A stretch of 40,779 nucleotides of DNA from Candidatus Acetothermia bacterium (GCA_016201405.1 JACQCZ010000012.1:1-40779); one strand, 5' to 3'; shown: positions 24,116 through 33,610, counted from the stretch's first letter. Numbers and translations: made by a program. The notes: generated by a model from the letters alone, not told the origin.

Positions 24116-25684
24116 TTAGTAAAAGCGCACTTTGCTAATAAAGCCTCGCAAAGACTGAATGACATATGGACTCAAAAGCATCGGCAGGATCACGAGAAAC
24201 CCTGTTAGAGCAGACTCATCAATTTCTAAAAAACCTCCAGGCAGAACCGCGAAGAATTGAGTTGTTCCAATCAGAGCGCTTAGCAGCCACGTCTCCACGT
24301 TGTCAAAAATCTGTGTGAAAGTTGGGATGGTGACGAGGGCCGCCATTAGCATGGGAACACCCATCCAGATCGCCAATGTCGCGAGCGGGACGACAATCAA
24401 GTTAGCAAGCAATGTAGCCAAATAAATACGATGAAACTGCATAGCCAGAATGGGAGCAACAGCGATCTGCGCGGCCAATGAGATGACGCAGAGACTGAAG
24501 ATCCATTCAGTGGATCGCGTCAGTGAATTTTTTAAAAGCGCAGATTTGATCTTAAGGCTATACGCAAAGCGCTCTTTCCAGTCACGGAACTGTGGCAGAA
24601 TAAAATCTATTGCGATAAGAATCCCTGCCGTTGCTACAAAACTAAGTTGAAAACTGACGTCGTAGAGAGCCTGTGGAGTGACGAGCAAAATGATCAGGGC
24701 CGCCAGGCTGAGCCCTTGAAGCGGATCAATCCAACTTTTCAGGATCCAGCCGCGCTCGGCAATGAGCCATCCAAGCGCGACGAACCCAAACATGAGTGTG
24801 GCGCGCACCAGGCTCACTTTCCATCCGACCAAGATCAAATAGATCAGTACAATCGGAATGAGCAGCAGATATTTGGCCGTAAAAGAGACTCGGAAGAGTC
24901 GAAAGATTCCCCAAAAGAGAGCAATGAAGATTCCGATGTTGAGCCCAGAGACGGCCAGCACATGCAGGACTCCTGCATCGCGAAAGCTCGCCTCGATGCC
25001 ATCCTCAAGCGAGCTTCGATCTCCCAAGACAAGGCTTTTGAGAAGACCACTTGCCGGCTCTGCTAAACTCTGATCGATCAGCGTAAAGAGCTGATTGCGA
25101 GTCTCATAGCCCCATCGGAGCACTGGACTCCCCTGATCTCGTTTGATGATATCGATGTCGCGAGCTGTCCAGGTCGTTCCAATTGCCCAGATGTCGTGGC
25201 TCAACAGATATTCACGGTAATTGAATCCATCAAAATCCCAAGGAACCTGCAATGGAGCAGACAGCTCAAGCTCATCGCCGTAACGCAAGTCCTCATATGA
25301 GCCATTCGGGTGATAGTAAAAGACTTGAATACGGCCCGGAAGATTTTCAGGCTGAACTAGAAAGCTTGTACGATCCGATTGTTCAGATGGGTACTCAACA
25401 ATGAGACCTCGAATGTGAGTCAGCTTATCTAAGGCTGAATATAACTCATGGATTGGCATTCTGGACTGAGCTTCTCGCAATGCTCCAAGACCTGCTACTA
25501 ATAAAAACAGCATCCAGAGCCATGCAGAGCGTTTAAGCCAAAATAGTAAGAGAGCCAGTAAAAATATGACCCCCAGAGAGATGAATAGAGCCTGAAACTT
25601 TACATCAATATCAAACTCGTGGCTGAAGGCGATCCCGAAAATCCATGCGAGCGCAAGGGCAACAAGAGGTCGCCGACGCTCCAT
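24116..25684 (-). CDS. comEC: ComEC/Rec2-family competence membrane protein
   Basis: 522 residues. N-terminal hydrophobic segments and a DUF4131-type soluble domain (~90-185, including HIRGLIVEYPS and LPGRIQVFYY) precede the Competence domain: SGLLKSLVLGDRSSLEDGIE, FRDAGVLHVLAVSGLNIGIF and LYDVSFQLSFVATAGILIAI. ComEC forms the inner-membrane channel for incoming single-stranded DNA. The C-terminal metallo-beta-lactamase nuclease domain found in many ComEC proteins is missing; the protein ends after the last membrane segments. Third gene of leuS-SDR-comEC, 6 bases after the SDR. It suggests natural competence, but no other com genes are in the window. Confidence 0.9.
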   Translation of the reverse strand: MERRRPLVALALAWIFGIAFSHEFDIDVKFQALFISLGVIFLLALLLFWLKRSAWLWMLFLLVAGLGALREAQSRMPIHELYSALDKLTHIRGLIVEYPSEQSDRTSFLVQPENLPGRIQVFYYHPNGSYEDLRYGDELELSAPLQVPWDFDGFNYREYLLSHDIWAIGTTWTARDIDIIKRDQGSPVLRWGYETRNQLFTLIDQSLAEPASGLLKSLVLGDRSSLEDGIEASFRDAGVLHVLAVSGLNIGIFIALFWGIFRLFRVSFTAKYLLLIPIVLIYLILVGWKVSLVRATLMFGFVALGWLIAERGWILKSWIDPLQGLSLAALIILLVTPQALYDVSFQLSFVATAGILIAIDFILPQFRDWKERFAYSLKIKSALLKNSLTRSTEWIFSLCVISLAAQIAVAPILAMQFHRIYLATLLANLIVVPLATLAIWMGVPMLMAALVTIPTFTQIFDNVETWLLSALIGTTQFFAVLPGGFLEIDESALTGFLVILPMLLSPYVIQSLRGFISKVRFY

Positions 25685-25690
25685 GCAAAA

Positions 25691-26482
25691 TCAATCCCCA
25701 AGCCCGTAATGAGAGGCATTGAGCCAGGCGCCGCCATCCACCACAATGTTGTTGCCGGTGATATAGGCAGCCGCCGGAGAGAGCAAATAGAGAATCGCCC
25801 AGGCAATCTCCTCGCGCTTGCCAAGGCGATTGAGCGGAATGTGATTGATCACCTTCTCGCGCATTCTCGATTCATCCACCAGGCGGCGGACGCCTTCCGT
25901 CTCTTCGATAGGTCCCGGGGTCACGATGTTGACCCGGATGCCATAACGCGCCCACTCTACAGCCAGCGTGCGGGTCATATTGAGCACACCCGCTTTGGCA
26001 GCTCCGGAATGTCCTACATAGGGAGCAGCCATCCACATATAGGTCGCGCCGATATTGACGATGTTGCCGTGCCCTTGCTCTTTCATGACTGGAAGCACGG
26101 CTTTTGAGGCGATATAGGTCCCATTGAGCACGATATCAATGACGGCCTTCCAGCCGTTATACGAAAGCTGCTCCATGGCGCAGACGAAATTGCCCGCGGC
26201 ATTGTTTACAAGAATGTCAACTTTGCCAAATTCTTTGATTGTCCGGTCCACAACCGCTTGAACCTGATCTGGCTGGCGGATGTCCGCTGGGACGGCGATC
26301 GCGCGCCGCCCAAGCTTTTCGATCTTCTGGATGATCTCTTTGTGGTGCTCAGGATCACGGCTGGTGATCACTACATGCGCGCCATGCTTGGCCAGCTCTG
26401 TGGAGATCACCTCTCCGATGCCGGTGCCCCCTCCTGTCACAATCGCCACTTGGTCTTTTAATAAGTCTTGCTGAAAAATCAT
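25691..26482 (-). CDS. SDR oxidoreductase, 2,4-dienoyl-CoA reductase-like
   Basis: 263 residues. Rossmann motif TGGGTGIG (16-23), NNAAGNF, then GWKAVIDIVLNGTYIASKAV, NIGATYMWMAAP, HSGAAKAGVLNMTRTLAVEW, YGIRVNIVTPGPIEETEG. The NNAAGNF, DIVLNGT and PGPI-TEG stretches are typical of NADPH-dependent 2,4-dienoyl-CoA reductases (DECR group) rather than FabG. The usual YxxxK is replaced by a HSGAAK arrangement keeping the Lys, as in that group. Such enzymes act in unsaturated fatty acyl-CoA breakdown; no other beta-oxidation gene is nearby. ATG 26482 with AGAGGGAAAG fits better than TTG 26503. Confidence 0.82.
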   Translation of the reverse strand: MIFQQDLLKDQVAIVTGGGTGIGEVISTELAKHGAHVVITSRDPEHHKEIIQKIEKLGRRAIAVPADIRQPDQVQAVVDRTIKEFGKVDILVNNAAGNFVCAMEQLSYNGWKAVIDIVLNGTYIASKAVLPVMKEQGHGNIVNIGATYMWMAAPYVGHSGAAKAGVLNMTRTLAVEWARYGIRVNIVTPGPIEETEGVRRLVDESRMREKVINHIPLNRLGKREEIAWAILYLLSPAAAYITGNNIVVDGGAWLNASHYGLGD

Positions 26483-26506
26483 GCTTTCCCTCTCTTCAAA
26501 CAAAAG

Positions 26507-29083
26507 TCATTTGACGACAATGTTGACCAGTTTCCCCGGCACGATGATCACTTTCTGGACTTGCTGCCCATTAAGCCGTTCTTGGACCTGGGCCAGCGCC
26601 TTCGTCTCTAAAAACTCGCGATCTTCGCTCTCCTGGGCTGAGACCATCATCCGGTCACGCACTTTGCCATTGATCTGAATAATGATCTCTCGCTCAGAGA
26701 CCTGCAGCGCGGCTGGATCAAAGTGCGGCCAGCGCTGCTTCAAGATTGGCTCTTCGTGACCGATCACACGCCACACCTCTTCGGCAATAAAGGGGGTCAT
26801 GGGTGAGACGAGCAAGATCAGGCTTTCAATTCCTCGCTTGAAGAGCGGTCCATTCATCTTTTCGCGGTCACCATCATGCGCGGCCACGTAGTCGTACAAT
26901 TCATTGGTCAGCTCCATGATATTGCTGACGGCTGTGTTGAAGTGAAACTCTTCAAAATCATCGGTGACAGCCTGAATCTTCTGATTCAAGATCTGCCACA
27001 ACTGGCGATCCCGCGTGCTCAGCTCAATAGACGAGATATCAACGCTGGGCGCATCGCGAACGATATCCTGATAGTCCTGGACAATCGCCCAGAGGCGGTT
27101 GATATAGCGATACGCACCGCGGATGCCTTCAGAAGTCCATTCGATCTCGCGCTCTGGCGGACCCATGAAGAGGGTGTAGAGCCGTTCTGAATCGGTGCCG
27201 TATTCGCGGATCACTTCATCCGGCGGAATCCCGTTCTTCTTCGATTTGCTCATCTTGACGATCTCCGTGGTCAGCGGCTTGCCACATTTGGGGCACTTTC
27301 CCTCTTCCTTGACCAGCTTGATATCCACCCAGCTGTGGGACGGGCAGCGATAGGCCCGGTGCGTGATCATGCCCTGCGTAAACATGCGCTTGAAGGGCTC
27401 GCTAAAGCTGACCAGACCCATATCACGCAAAGCTTTGGTGACAAAGCGCGAGTAGAGCAGGTGCAAAATGGCGTGCTCGATGCCGCCGACATATTGATCG
27501 ACCGGGAGCCAGCGATTGACCTGCTTAGAATCAAAGATCTTCTGGTCGTCTTTGGGCGAGATGTAGCGCAAGTAATACCACGACGAATCCACAAAGGTGT
27601 CCATGGTGTCGGTATCACGCTTGGCTTGGCCGCCGCATTTGGGGCAATCGAGGTTGTAAAAAGAGGGGATCTCCGCCAAGCCCTTCTTGCCCAAGAATTC
27701 TACATCCGGCAGCTTTACTGGCAATTGATCCTCAGGGACAGGCACAATGCCGCACTTCTCACAGTGAATCATCGGGATGGGAGTTCCCCAATAGCGCTGC
27801 CGCGAGATCAGCCAGTCGCGCAGTCTGTATGTCACTTGCTTTTCGCCAAAGCCCTTCTCTTCAAAATGATCAATAAACTTCTGAATCGTCTCAAGTCCAG
27901 CAGGCAGGCCATTGAACGGGCCTGAATGAATCATGACTCCGTCATGAGGATAGGGCTCACTCATTGTTTCGGGATCCAACGTCCCGCCTTTGGGCTGAAT
28001 GACAACCACAATCGACAAGTCATTCGCCCTGGCAAACTCGAAGTCGCGATCATCGTGAGCCGGGACGCCCATGATGGCTCCCGTCCCATAGCCCATCAAG
28101 ACATAATCCGCGACCCAGATGGGGATCTTCTCTTCTGTGACCGGATTGATTGCATAAGCCCCTGTGAAGACTCCTGTCTTCTTGCGATCCGTCCGCTGGC
28201 GCTTGATATCGCTCTCATTGACAGCCGCTTCAGCGTATGTCTGCACTTGCTTCTTTTGTCTGCTGCTCGTTATGACATCAACCAGTGGGTGCTCCGGAGC
28301 CAGCACCACAAAGGTCGCGCCATAAATCGTGTCGGGTCGGGTGCTAAAGACTTCCAACGTCTTTTCAAAGCCGTCGACCGCGAAGCGGGTCAATGCACCT
28401 TCGCTCTTGCCGATCCAGTTGCGCTGCATCGTCCGGACGCGCTCCGGCCACTCCGTCAGCAAATCAATGTCTGCCAACAACTCTTCGGCATATCGGGTGA
28501 TGCGGAAGAACCATTGCGTCAGATCTCTTCGCTGGACCTCAGAGCCGCAGCGCTCGCATGCACCATCGACAACCTGCTCATTGGCCAATACGGTCTCGCA
28601 ACCTGGACACCAATTGACCAGGGCCGCTTTGCGATAGGCCAGCTTTTTTTTGAAGAACTGGATAAAGAGCCACTGGTTCCAACGGTAATATTCCGGATCA
28701 CACGTAGTCAATTCCCGGTCCCAGTCGTAGACGACGCCCCATTGATGAAATTGCTTGCGAAACGTATTGATATTGGCATACGTCCATTCCGCAGGATGGG
28801 TTTTGTTATCAATGGCCGCATTCTCAGCGGGCAAGCCGAAGGCATCGTAGCCCATGGCCGTGAGGACGTCATAGCCCTTCATCATCAAGTAGCGGGCGAC
28901 GGCATCGCCGATCAAGTAGTTCCTCCCATGCCCGACGTGCATTGCGCCAGACGGGTAGGGGAACATATTCAAATAGTAGAACTTATTTTTGGCTCTGTTC
29001 AGATCAGGCTTAAAGAAGCCCTGTTCATGCCAGAAGTCGCGCCAATGGTTCTCTATCTTCTCAAAATCATATCTCTGAGCCAT
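26507..29083 (-). CDS. leuS: Leucyl-tRNA synthetase
   Basis: 858 residues, bacterial type. Class I signature HVGH in [17 protein letters not shown] (residues ~42-58), the CP1 editing domain (~225-420) and KMSKSKKNG near 635. The zinc module has CPGCETVL with ACERCG near 160; a second pair of CxxC-like sites (YRCP, GKCPKCG) lies just before KMSKS. The C-terminal anticodon-binding part ends IVVK. AGGTGATATGAG precedes ATG 29083. A promoter and 170-base leader lie upstream; SDR and comEC follow, probably co-transcribed. Confidence 0.97.
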   Translation of the reverse strand: MAQRYDFEKIENHWRDFWHEQGFFKPDLNRAKNKFYYLNMFPYPSGAMHVGHGRNYLIGDAVARYLMMKGYDVLTAMGYDAFGLPAENAAIDNKTHPAEWTYANINTFRKQFHQWGVVYDWDRELTTCDPEYYRWNQWLFIQFFKKKLAYRKAALVNWCPGCETVLANEQVVDGACERCGSEVQRRDLTQWFFRITRYAEELLADIDLLTEWPERVRTMQRNWIGKSEGALTRFAVDGFEKTLEVFSTRPDTIYGATFVVLAPEHPLVDVITSSRQKKQVQTYAEAAVNESDIKRQRTDRKKTGVFTGAYAINPVTEEKIPIWVADYVLMGYGTGAIMGVPAHDDRDFEFARANDLSIVVVIQPKGGTLDPETMSEPYPHDGVMIHSGPFNGLPAGLETIQKFIDHFEEKGFGEKQVTYRLRDWLISRQRYWGTPIPMIHCEKCGIVPVPEDQLPVKLPDVEFLGKKGLAEIPSFYNLDCPKCGGQAKRDTDTMDTFVDSSWYYLRYISPKDDQKIFDSKQVNRWLPVDQYVGGIEHAILHLLYSRFVTKALRDMGLVSFSEPFKRMFTQGMITHRAYRCPSHSWVDIKLVKEEGKCPKCGKPLTTEIVKMSKSKKNGIPPDEVIREYGTDSERLYTLFMGPPEREIEWTSEGIRGAYRYINRLWAIVQDYQDIVRDAPSVDISSIELSTRDRQLWQILNQKIQAVTDDFEEFHFNTAVSNIMELTNELYDYVAAHDGDREKMNGPLFKRGIESLILLVSPMTPFIAEEVWRVIGHEEPILKQRWPHFDPAALQVSEREIIIQINGKVRDRMMVSAQESEDREFLETKALAQVQERLNGQQVQKVIIVPGKLVNIVVK

Positions 29084-29171
29084 CTCATATCACCTCAAAC
29101 AGAACGAAAACAACCATAAAGCAAAGATGCGCTGAATACCAAAATGACATTGATTTGTTAAATAGGAAAGT

Positions 29172-29190
29172 TTCGTGCGTTAGGCACGAA
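29172..29190 (-). promoter_or_regulatory. Hairpin in the leuS leader
   Basis: TTCGTGC-N5-GCACGAA, a perfect 7-bp stem, lies in the ~165-base untranslated leader between the leuS promoter and its ATG. There is no T-box antiterminator sequence and no T-run, so its role is open. Confidence 0.35.
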
Positions 29191-29254
29191 GCAGCCGGCG
29201 GAGCATAAAGAAACGCTTCGAAACTGCACACGTTCTAGTGCTCATAGTAAAAAT

Positions 29255-29284
29255 AGTATAGCACGAAAAGCGTTCACGGGTCAA
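29255..29284 (-). promoter_or_regulatory. Probable leuS promoter
   Basis: On the minus strand TTGACC (29284-29279) and TATACT (29260-29255) are spaced by 18 bases. The -35 covers the stop region of the upstream phosphohexomutase gene. Confidence 0.55.
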
Positions 29285-30966
29285 GATGATTGCGAGCAGA
29301 TCTTTTCAAGCCGTGCTTGAACGGCCTGATCTAGTGATTGAATCCTCTCCTCCGACTCTCCCTCCAGATAAACCCGCACCAGAGGCTCTGTGCCCGATGG
29401 CCGGCTGAAGAGATAGTAATTCCGGCTCCCTTTCGAGTCTTCCAGACGCATCTCGATCAGCTTATCCCGGATGCCGCCCGCATAAATCACTCGAAGTCCA
29501 GCTAGCTCTTTCTGGCCAGGCTTTGCCCCCGAGAATTCGTCCAGAAAGCTGCTGATAAATCTGGCTTTAGCAGATTCTGGCACATCGAGATTGAGGCGTT
29601 TCGTGTGAGATGGCCAATATTTTCTAGAAACATCTGACCAGATATCGCCCAATGATTGATGATAAAAGGCCATCATGTCTATGATAAGCAACGCCGCCCA
29701 AATGCCGTCTTTATCCGGAACATGCCTTCTGGTGGTGAGGCCGGATGCCTCTTCACCGCCCAAAAGCAACAATTCCCGCCAGTTGGCGGGAGGCTTTTCT
29801 AAGATATTATATGCTGAGTCCATCTGTGGCACTTCGACGATATACTTCAAGCCCACGGGCACGGTAAAGACATTTCGTGTTGACAAATCTTCTCGTTTCC
29901 CAACAACAACTTGATAACTGGGATCGTTGAGATAGGGTGGGATGGCATTTGGGTGCGGCTTGAATTCGTCATTATTGGGAATCTCTCCAGCAATTGTCTC
30001 GACAAGTCGAGTCGTCACGTGAGAGACGGCAATGCGGCCAGTGAGCTTGCGATCTACGCCCAGATATTTGGTCAACATTGCTAAGACCTGATTGGGCGTG
30101 ATGTAATTCCCGTCCTGATTTACGACACCATAGCGGTCTGCGTCGGTGTCGAGGCCAATGCCATGAATGGCCTGGCTTTCGCGAACCCGAGCTTGCATTT
30201 GTTGGATATAAGGCTCTTCGGGATTGGCCGCTGGCAGCCCCCCCAAACGCGGATCGCGCTCGCCATGAAGGACTTCGTACGAGACGCCAATCTCGTCCAA
30301 GATTCTTCTGAGATAGCCGCGTCCCGTCCCGTGCATCTCGTCCAGAATTATTTTTTTATCAGAAAAGAAGCTGTTAATGGCTGTCAGATCAAGCTTGATT
30401 CTTCTATTATTAATACCACTGCTAAGAATCCAGTCACAATACTTTTCTAATGGATCAAACTCGATCAATTGCCCTGATCTTCGGGCTTGCGCTAGATCAA
30501 TGATTGGGAATTTTCGGGATTCGCTCTGATAGCGATTCGCGAGCACCTCAATGCGCTTTGTAACTTCGAGTGGCGCTGGGCAGCCATTGCGGGTTGAGAA
30601 TTTGATCCCATGCCATTCAATTGGATTGTGGCTGGCCGTGCAGTTGATGATGCCTGCCAGATTCTCTTCCAATACGACTTCAAGCCCATAATAAGCGAGT
30701 ACAGGAGTTGGGGTATCCCGCAGGGTGAGATGGACCAGAAATTGATTAGCTACGCAGACTTCTGCACACCAGCAAGCCACTTCATCCGCATGCTCGCGGC
30801 TGTCATAGCCAAGAACAATACTCTTATTTTGAAGTCCTTGAGCGATCAGATCATCGCAGATGGCCTGCACGGCGCATTTGACGCGCCTCTCTGTAAACTC
30901 ATTCCCCCAGCGCCCCCGAAAGCCAGACGTCCCAAATCGAATCTCCACAAAGCCGGCCACGTTCAA
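29281..30966 (-). CDS. Phosphoglucomutase/phosphomannomutase family protein
   Basis: 561 residues, alpha-D-phosphohexomutase family. Begins EIRFGTSGFRGRWG. The phospho-serine loop TASHNP places Ser112 as the phosphorylated residue; the metal site is Asp273-x-Asp275-x-Asp277 in GLDTDADRYG; the sugar loop GGEEASGL and the C-terminal phosphate-binding RPSGTEPLVRVY are present. It interconverts hexose-1- and hexose-6-phosphates; glucose versus mannose versus glucosamine cannot be fixed. The start is uncertain (TTG 30966, GTG 30960 or GTG 30948; none has a clear ribosome site). It follows a 95-residue gene by 12 bases. Confidence 0.88.
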   Translation of the reverse strand: MNVAGFVEIRFGTSGFRGRWGNEFTERRVKCAVQAICDDLIAQGLQNKSIVLGYDSREHADEVACWCAEVCVANQFLVHLTLRDTPTPVLAYYGLEVVLEENLAGIINCTASHNPIEWHGIKFSTRNGCPAPLEVTKRIEVLANRYQSESRKFPIIDLAQARRSGQLIEFDPLEKYCDWILSSGINNRRIKLDLTAINSFFSDKKIILDEMHGTGRGYLRRILDEIGVSYEVLHGERDPRLGGLPAANPEEPYIQQMQARVRESQAIHGIGLDTDADRYGVVNQDGNYITPNQVLAMLTKYLGVDRKLTGRIAVSHVTTRLVETIAGEIPNNDEFKPHPNAIPPYLNDPSYQVVVGKREDLSTRNVFTVPVGLKYIVEVPQMDSAYNILEKPPANWRELLLLGGEEASGLTTRRHVPDKDGIWAALLIIDMMAFYHQSLGDIWSDVSRKYWPSHTKRLNLDVPESAKARFISSFLDEFSGAKPGQKELAGLRVIYAGGIRDKLIEMRLEDSKGSRNYYLFSRPSGTEPLVRVYLEGESEERIQSLDQAVQARLEKICSQSS

Positions 30967-30978
30967 TTCAGCGCGAGC

Positions 30979-31266
30979 TTAGGGATGCGCGAGACTGCCT
31001 GAGCCATTGGCCGATGGCTTCTGCTCGGCCAATGTTTTGCCCTCTTTGGTGATGACCCGCTCAACGTTACTCGGCAGAATGAGATCATCTCGCGTGAGAA
31101 TCTCAAACATCAGATCCTCTGGCAAGGTCAGCTCCAGCCATAGATTCTCAAAGGTGATGATGCCATTCTCTACGGGTAGCTCTGCCAAGGTCTTTTCGAT
31201 CGCCTTTTTGTACTTGTCAATATCAAACTTGGGGACTTCCAAGGCCATAGATTCATCGTCTCCCAT
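30979..31266 (-). CDS. Hypothetical protein, 95 aa
   Basis: Not recognised. Acidic N-terminus (MGDDESMALEVPKFDIDKYK), helix-rich middle (KKAIEKTLAELP), then ITFENLWLELTLPEDLMFEI and LTRDDLILPSNVERVIT, which could be a small winged-helix-like arrangement. A low-complexity tail (SANGSGSLAHP) ends it. No signal peptide or membrane segment. It sits 16 bases after the DUF4139 gene and 12 before the phosphohexomutase, clearly in the same transcription unit. An internal ATG at 31248 is an alternative start. Confidence 0.6.
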   Translation of the reverse strand: MGDDESMALEVPKFDIDKYKKAIEKTLAELPVENGIITFENLWLELTLPEDLMFEILTRDDLILPSNVERVITKEGKTLAEQKPSANGSGSLAHP

Positions 31267-31282
31267 CGTGTCGTCATATGAA

Positions 31283-32680
31283 TCAGTAGTGATATTCCAC
31301 AGTATATTGAATACTCTTGGTTTCGCCCGGATTGAGTGTCACATCAAATTCCGCCGTATTGGCATCCAGTTTTATGAAATCTTGACTCGATGTGATGATC
31401 TTCCAGTCACCGCTCATCTGCTCCCGAGCCTGGATCGAGACGTCTTCGCTCTTGCGGTTGGTAAGCTCAATCTGGATTGTCTGCTGATATTTATTGTCAT
31501 CAGGACTGGTCTGGCTGAGCAGAGTCCGCTTGGCCACCAGATCAAAGGCAAGCCCGGTCATCAGACTCACCTTTTCGCCCACAGGCGTGTGCTTCATCGA
31601 GTCTTCGCCAATAAAGCGCTGGCCGCGGGGAGAGTCCTGGTAGATTCGGACAGTACCTCCAGGCAGAGGGCTGCCCCCCTGCTCTGGATTGACAAATGCA
31701 ATCCAGGCCTGAACGCCCTCGTAGCGCTGGGCCTCATAGATATAACTCTTCTTCACAGGAACTGAATCCATCTGCAGGAAGGCGACTTGCCCTGTCGCCC
31801 CGTTAGCGAGGGTGGCCGGGCTGGGCAGATTGTACTCATGATATTCAAAGATCGGCTGCTGGCTGATCTCTACCTGTTTGGCGGACGTCGCTGCAGCGGG
31901 CGGAGCGTACCCATAATCTCGATTGGATGAAGATACGCGGTTGATTTGGCCCGCAATCAGATTTATCTTTGGAAGCTGGAAGTTGAGGCCGGTCTGATTG
32001 GAGATGGAGACCCAGCTCTTTAAGGTCAGATTTTCCCCAGCCGCATCGAGCAGTGCACTGTAATCGGCGGACCAGTTGAGGCCACTGGTCAAGTACTGCA
32101 CCCGTACTGAGGTCGGCCCCTGAAGATCACTCTGAAGCCTCCAGGTGAGCGTCGGGCCTTCCATGCCTCCTGCTGGGAAGCTGAACCGGGTGGCATCTTG
32201 AATGAGGTGCATCTGACCCTGCTCATCGCGGATCAAGACACCGCCATCAAGACTCACAAGCTGGCCCCGATAGGTTGCCGGGTCACCCCCGGCATACACT
32301 TCAATTGGCTCTCCAATGTGGCTGCGAAGAAGCGCCATCGCATCGGCTGGGGCCCTCTGAAAATGCTGCTCGGCAGCTAAGAGAGCCCCTGGATGGTCTG
32401 GAGAATCAATCTGGACACTTTCGGGCAGCAGCTGATCGCTAATGCCTTGAATTGGGTATACCGAGACGCCTTGAGTCAGGTCTAATGTGCGATCATCTTG
32501 AATCAATGCGAGGTTCTGATTTTGATAGATCGTGAGAGTCACCGCTCCGGGCGTGGAATTTAGCGCCGGCTGGGGATCGGGTTGAGCCATGCCGCTTTGC
32601 ATGGTGTTGCTGGCGGAAGTCGCGATCAAGATCGCAACCAGGGCCATTCCAAGCAGAAGTGTGGGCCGTTTCATTCTCAT
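31283..32680 (-). CDS. Secreted DUF4139-domain protein
   Basis: 465 residues. N-terminal signal peptide (MRMKRPTLLLGMALVAILIA) without a lipobox, so exported to the periplasm or surface. The N-terminal part has beta-strands (VTLTIYQNQNLALIQDDRTL). The DUF4139 region (~190-465) holds SVRVQYLTSGLNWSADYSAL, LTLKSWVSISNQTGLNF, FEYHEYNLPSPATLANG and GETKSIQYTVEYHY at the very end. DUF4139 proteins are envelope-associated beta-rich proteins of unknown biochemical role. AAGGAGG 7 bases before ATG 32680 is an ideal ribosome site. Confidence 0.82.
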   Translation of the reverse strand: MRMKRPTLLLGMALVAILIATSASNTMQSGMAQPDPQPALNSTPGAVTLTIYQNQNLALIQDDRTLDLTQGVSVYPIQGISDQLLPESVQIDSPDHPGALLAAEQHFQRAPADAMALLRSHIGEPIEVYAGGDPATYRGQLVSLDGGVLIRDEQGQMHLIQDATRFSFPAGGMEGPTLTWRLQSDLQGPTSVRVQYLTSGLNWSADYSALLDAAGENLTLKSWVSISNQTGLNFQLPKINLIAGQINRVSSSNRDYGYAPPAAATSAKQVEISQQPIFEYHEYNLPSPATLANGATGQVAFLQMDSVPVKKSYIYEAQRYEGVQAWIAFVNPEQGGSPLPGGTVRIYQDSPRGQRFIGEDSMKHTPVGEKVSLMTGLAFDLVAKRTLLSQTSPDDNKYQQTIQIELTNRKSEDVSIQAREQMSGDWKIITSSQDFIKLDANTAEFDVTLNPGETKSIQYTVEYHY

Positions 32681-32727
32681 GATGATCCCTCCTTGGTCTC
32701 ATCTGTCAGCTTATCGTACGTTTAGAA

Positions 32728-32763
32728 CCCAATCAACTTCCCGAAGCCCAGTTGATTGGGCTT
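32728..32763. promoter_or_regulatory. Nested inverted repeats over the tRNA -35 box
   Basis: CCCAATCAACT (32728-32738) pairs with AGTTGATTGGG (32750-32760), 11 bp around an 11-base loop. AAGCCCA (32744-32750) pairs with TGGGCTT (32757-32763), 7 bp around a 6-base loop. The two pairings exclude each other. The right arms overlap the -35 of the tRNA promoter, and the element lies 48 bases upstream of the DUF4139 start on the other strand. It could be an operator or, in the DUF4139 leader, a switchable hairpin. Confidence 0.45.
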
Positions 32764-32780
32764 AGACAAGCTTTTATAAT
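32752..32780 (+). promoter_or_regulatory. Promoter for tRNA-Cys and tRNA-Val
   Basis: TTGATT (32752-32757), 17-base spacer, perfect TATAAT (32775-32780). Transcription should begin a few bases before the tRNA-Cys 5' end at 32791. Confidence 0.65.
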
Positions 32781-32790
32781 GAGCAAATCT

Positions 32791-32865
32791 GGCGGCGTCG
32801 CCAAGTGGTAAGGCCAGGGTCTGCAAAACCCTTACACCCCGGTTCGATTCCGGGCGCCGCCTCCA
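32791..32865 (+). tRNA. tRNA-Cys (anticodon GCA)
   Basis: Full cloverleaf: acceptor GGCGGCG/CGCCGCC, D stem GCC/GGC, anticodon stem AGGGT/ACCCT around loop CTGCAAA (GCA), T arm CCCGG-TTCGATT-CCGGG, discriminator T and an encoded CCA at 32863-32865. Confidence 0.97.
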
Positions 32866-32878
32866 GGTTTTATCCCAA

Positions 32879-32954
32879 GGGCGGTTAGCTCAGTTGGAAG
32901 AGCGTCTGCTTGACGTGCAGAAGGTCACAGGTTCAAGTCCTGTACCGCCCACCA
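32879..32954 (+). tRNA. tRNA-Val (anticodon GAC)
   Basis: Full cloverleaf: acceptor GGGCGGT/ACCGCCC, D stem GCTC/GAGC, anticodon stem TCTGC/GCAGA around loop TTGACGT (GAC), T arm ACAGG-TTCAAGT-CCTGT, discriminator A and encoded CCA. It lies 13 bases after tRNA-Cys, sharing its promoter. Confidence 0.97.
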
Positions 32955-33124
32955 GAGTCGACCTCAACATCAAGATTGAATGCCGTCACCTCATTTTCAT
33001 CCCGGAGAGACTTACTTCCCAAGCGGTGGGAGCACAGGTCATATCCAAAGAGCGGAAAGCTCAAATAGAGTTAGAGGAATGCCAATGATCGGCGGTTGGC
33101 GGAAGGAATAAGGTGGTGAAATTG

Positions 33125-33550
33125 ATGGAGAGGAATAGGACTGGTCTTCTGTTGGCAATTTTAGGTCTGAGCATGCTGCTGGGCGGCTGCCAGATGTTGA
33201 GTGGCGCATCGCATCACTCATCCAATAATACAACTGACACCACACTTACGACTGATCAGCTCGTTGGCTTTTGGGAGTCACAGGCACAATCCGTCGGGAA
33301 GACAGGCTATTACTACCGCTTCAATGCCGATGGGACACTGGCGCTCTCAGAAGAGAAGCCCGACAATCTTGTTTTGACCGGTACCTTCAAGATTGATGGA
33401 GCAAAGACTGTCGATCTTCAACTGACCAACCCTCGAGACAACGCCGTCATCTTGGCCATGACCTGGCAGTTGATGGATGCGCAAAACAATGAACTGGTCT
33501 TTCGCATCATGCCTGATGATGGTGTGGTCTGGCTGCGAAAAGTCAATTGA
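33125..33550 (+). CDS. Small lipoprotein of unknown function
   Basis: About 141 residues. Signal peptide with lipobox LLGGC; Cys22 would be lipidated. A Ser/Asn/Thr linker follows, then a compact beta-rich domain: LVGFWESQAQSVGKTGYYYR, FNADGTLAL, LVLTGTFKIDGAKTVDLQL, LVFRIMPDDGVVWLRKVN. The pattern of a W-x-S opening strand followed by FNADGT resembles lipocalin-like secreted domains, but I cannot name the family. ATG 33125 has AAGGTGG 8 bases upstream; in-frame GTGs at 33113 and 33116 are alternatives. It follows the tRNA pair by 170 bases. Confidence 0.72.
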   Translation: MERNRTGLLLAILGLSMLLGGCQMLSGASHHSSNNTTDTTLTTDQLVGFWESQAQSVGKTGYYYRFNADGTLALSEEKPDNLVLTGTFKIDGAKTVDLQLTNPRDNAVILAMTWQLMDAQNNELVFRIMPDDGVVWLRKVN

Positions 33551-33610
33551 GTCTAGAACGTTCTAATAAAACTTGAGAAAGTGCTGGGCGATTTGTCTGG
33601 CCCTTCTGCT

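Noticed and set aside
27926-29119. Long plus-strand open frame (397 codons) across leuS
   Set aside because: Antisense to the leuS catalytic and editing domains; no family resemblance.
29084-29254. T-box leader for leuS
   Set aside because: No TGGNACCGCG antiterminator sequence and no terminator T-run.
31007-31765. Plus-strand open frame of 252 codons
   Set aside because: Antisense to the DUF4139 gene and the 95-residue gene, both with good ribosome sites or tight operon spacing.
33554-33565. Palindrome TAGAACGTTCTA as a LexA-type operator
   Set aside because: It lies between two convergent genes with no promoter next to it, so an operator role is unlikely.
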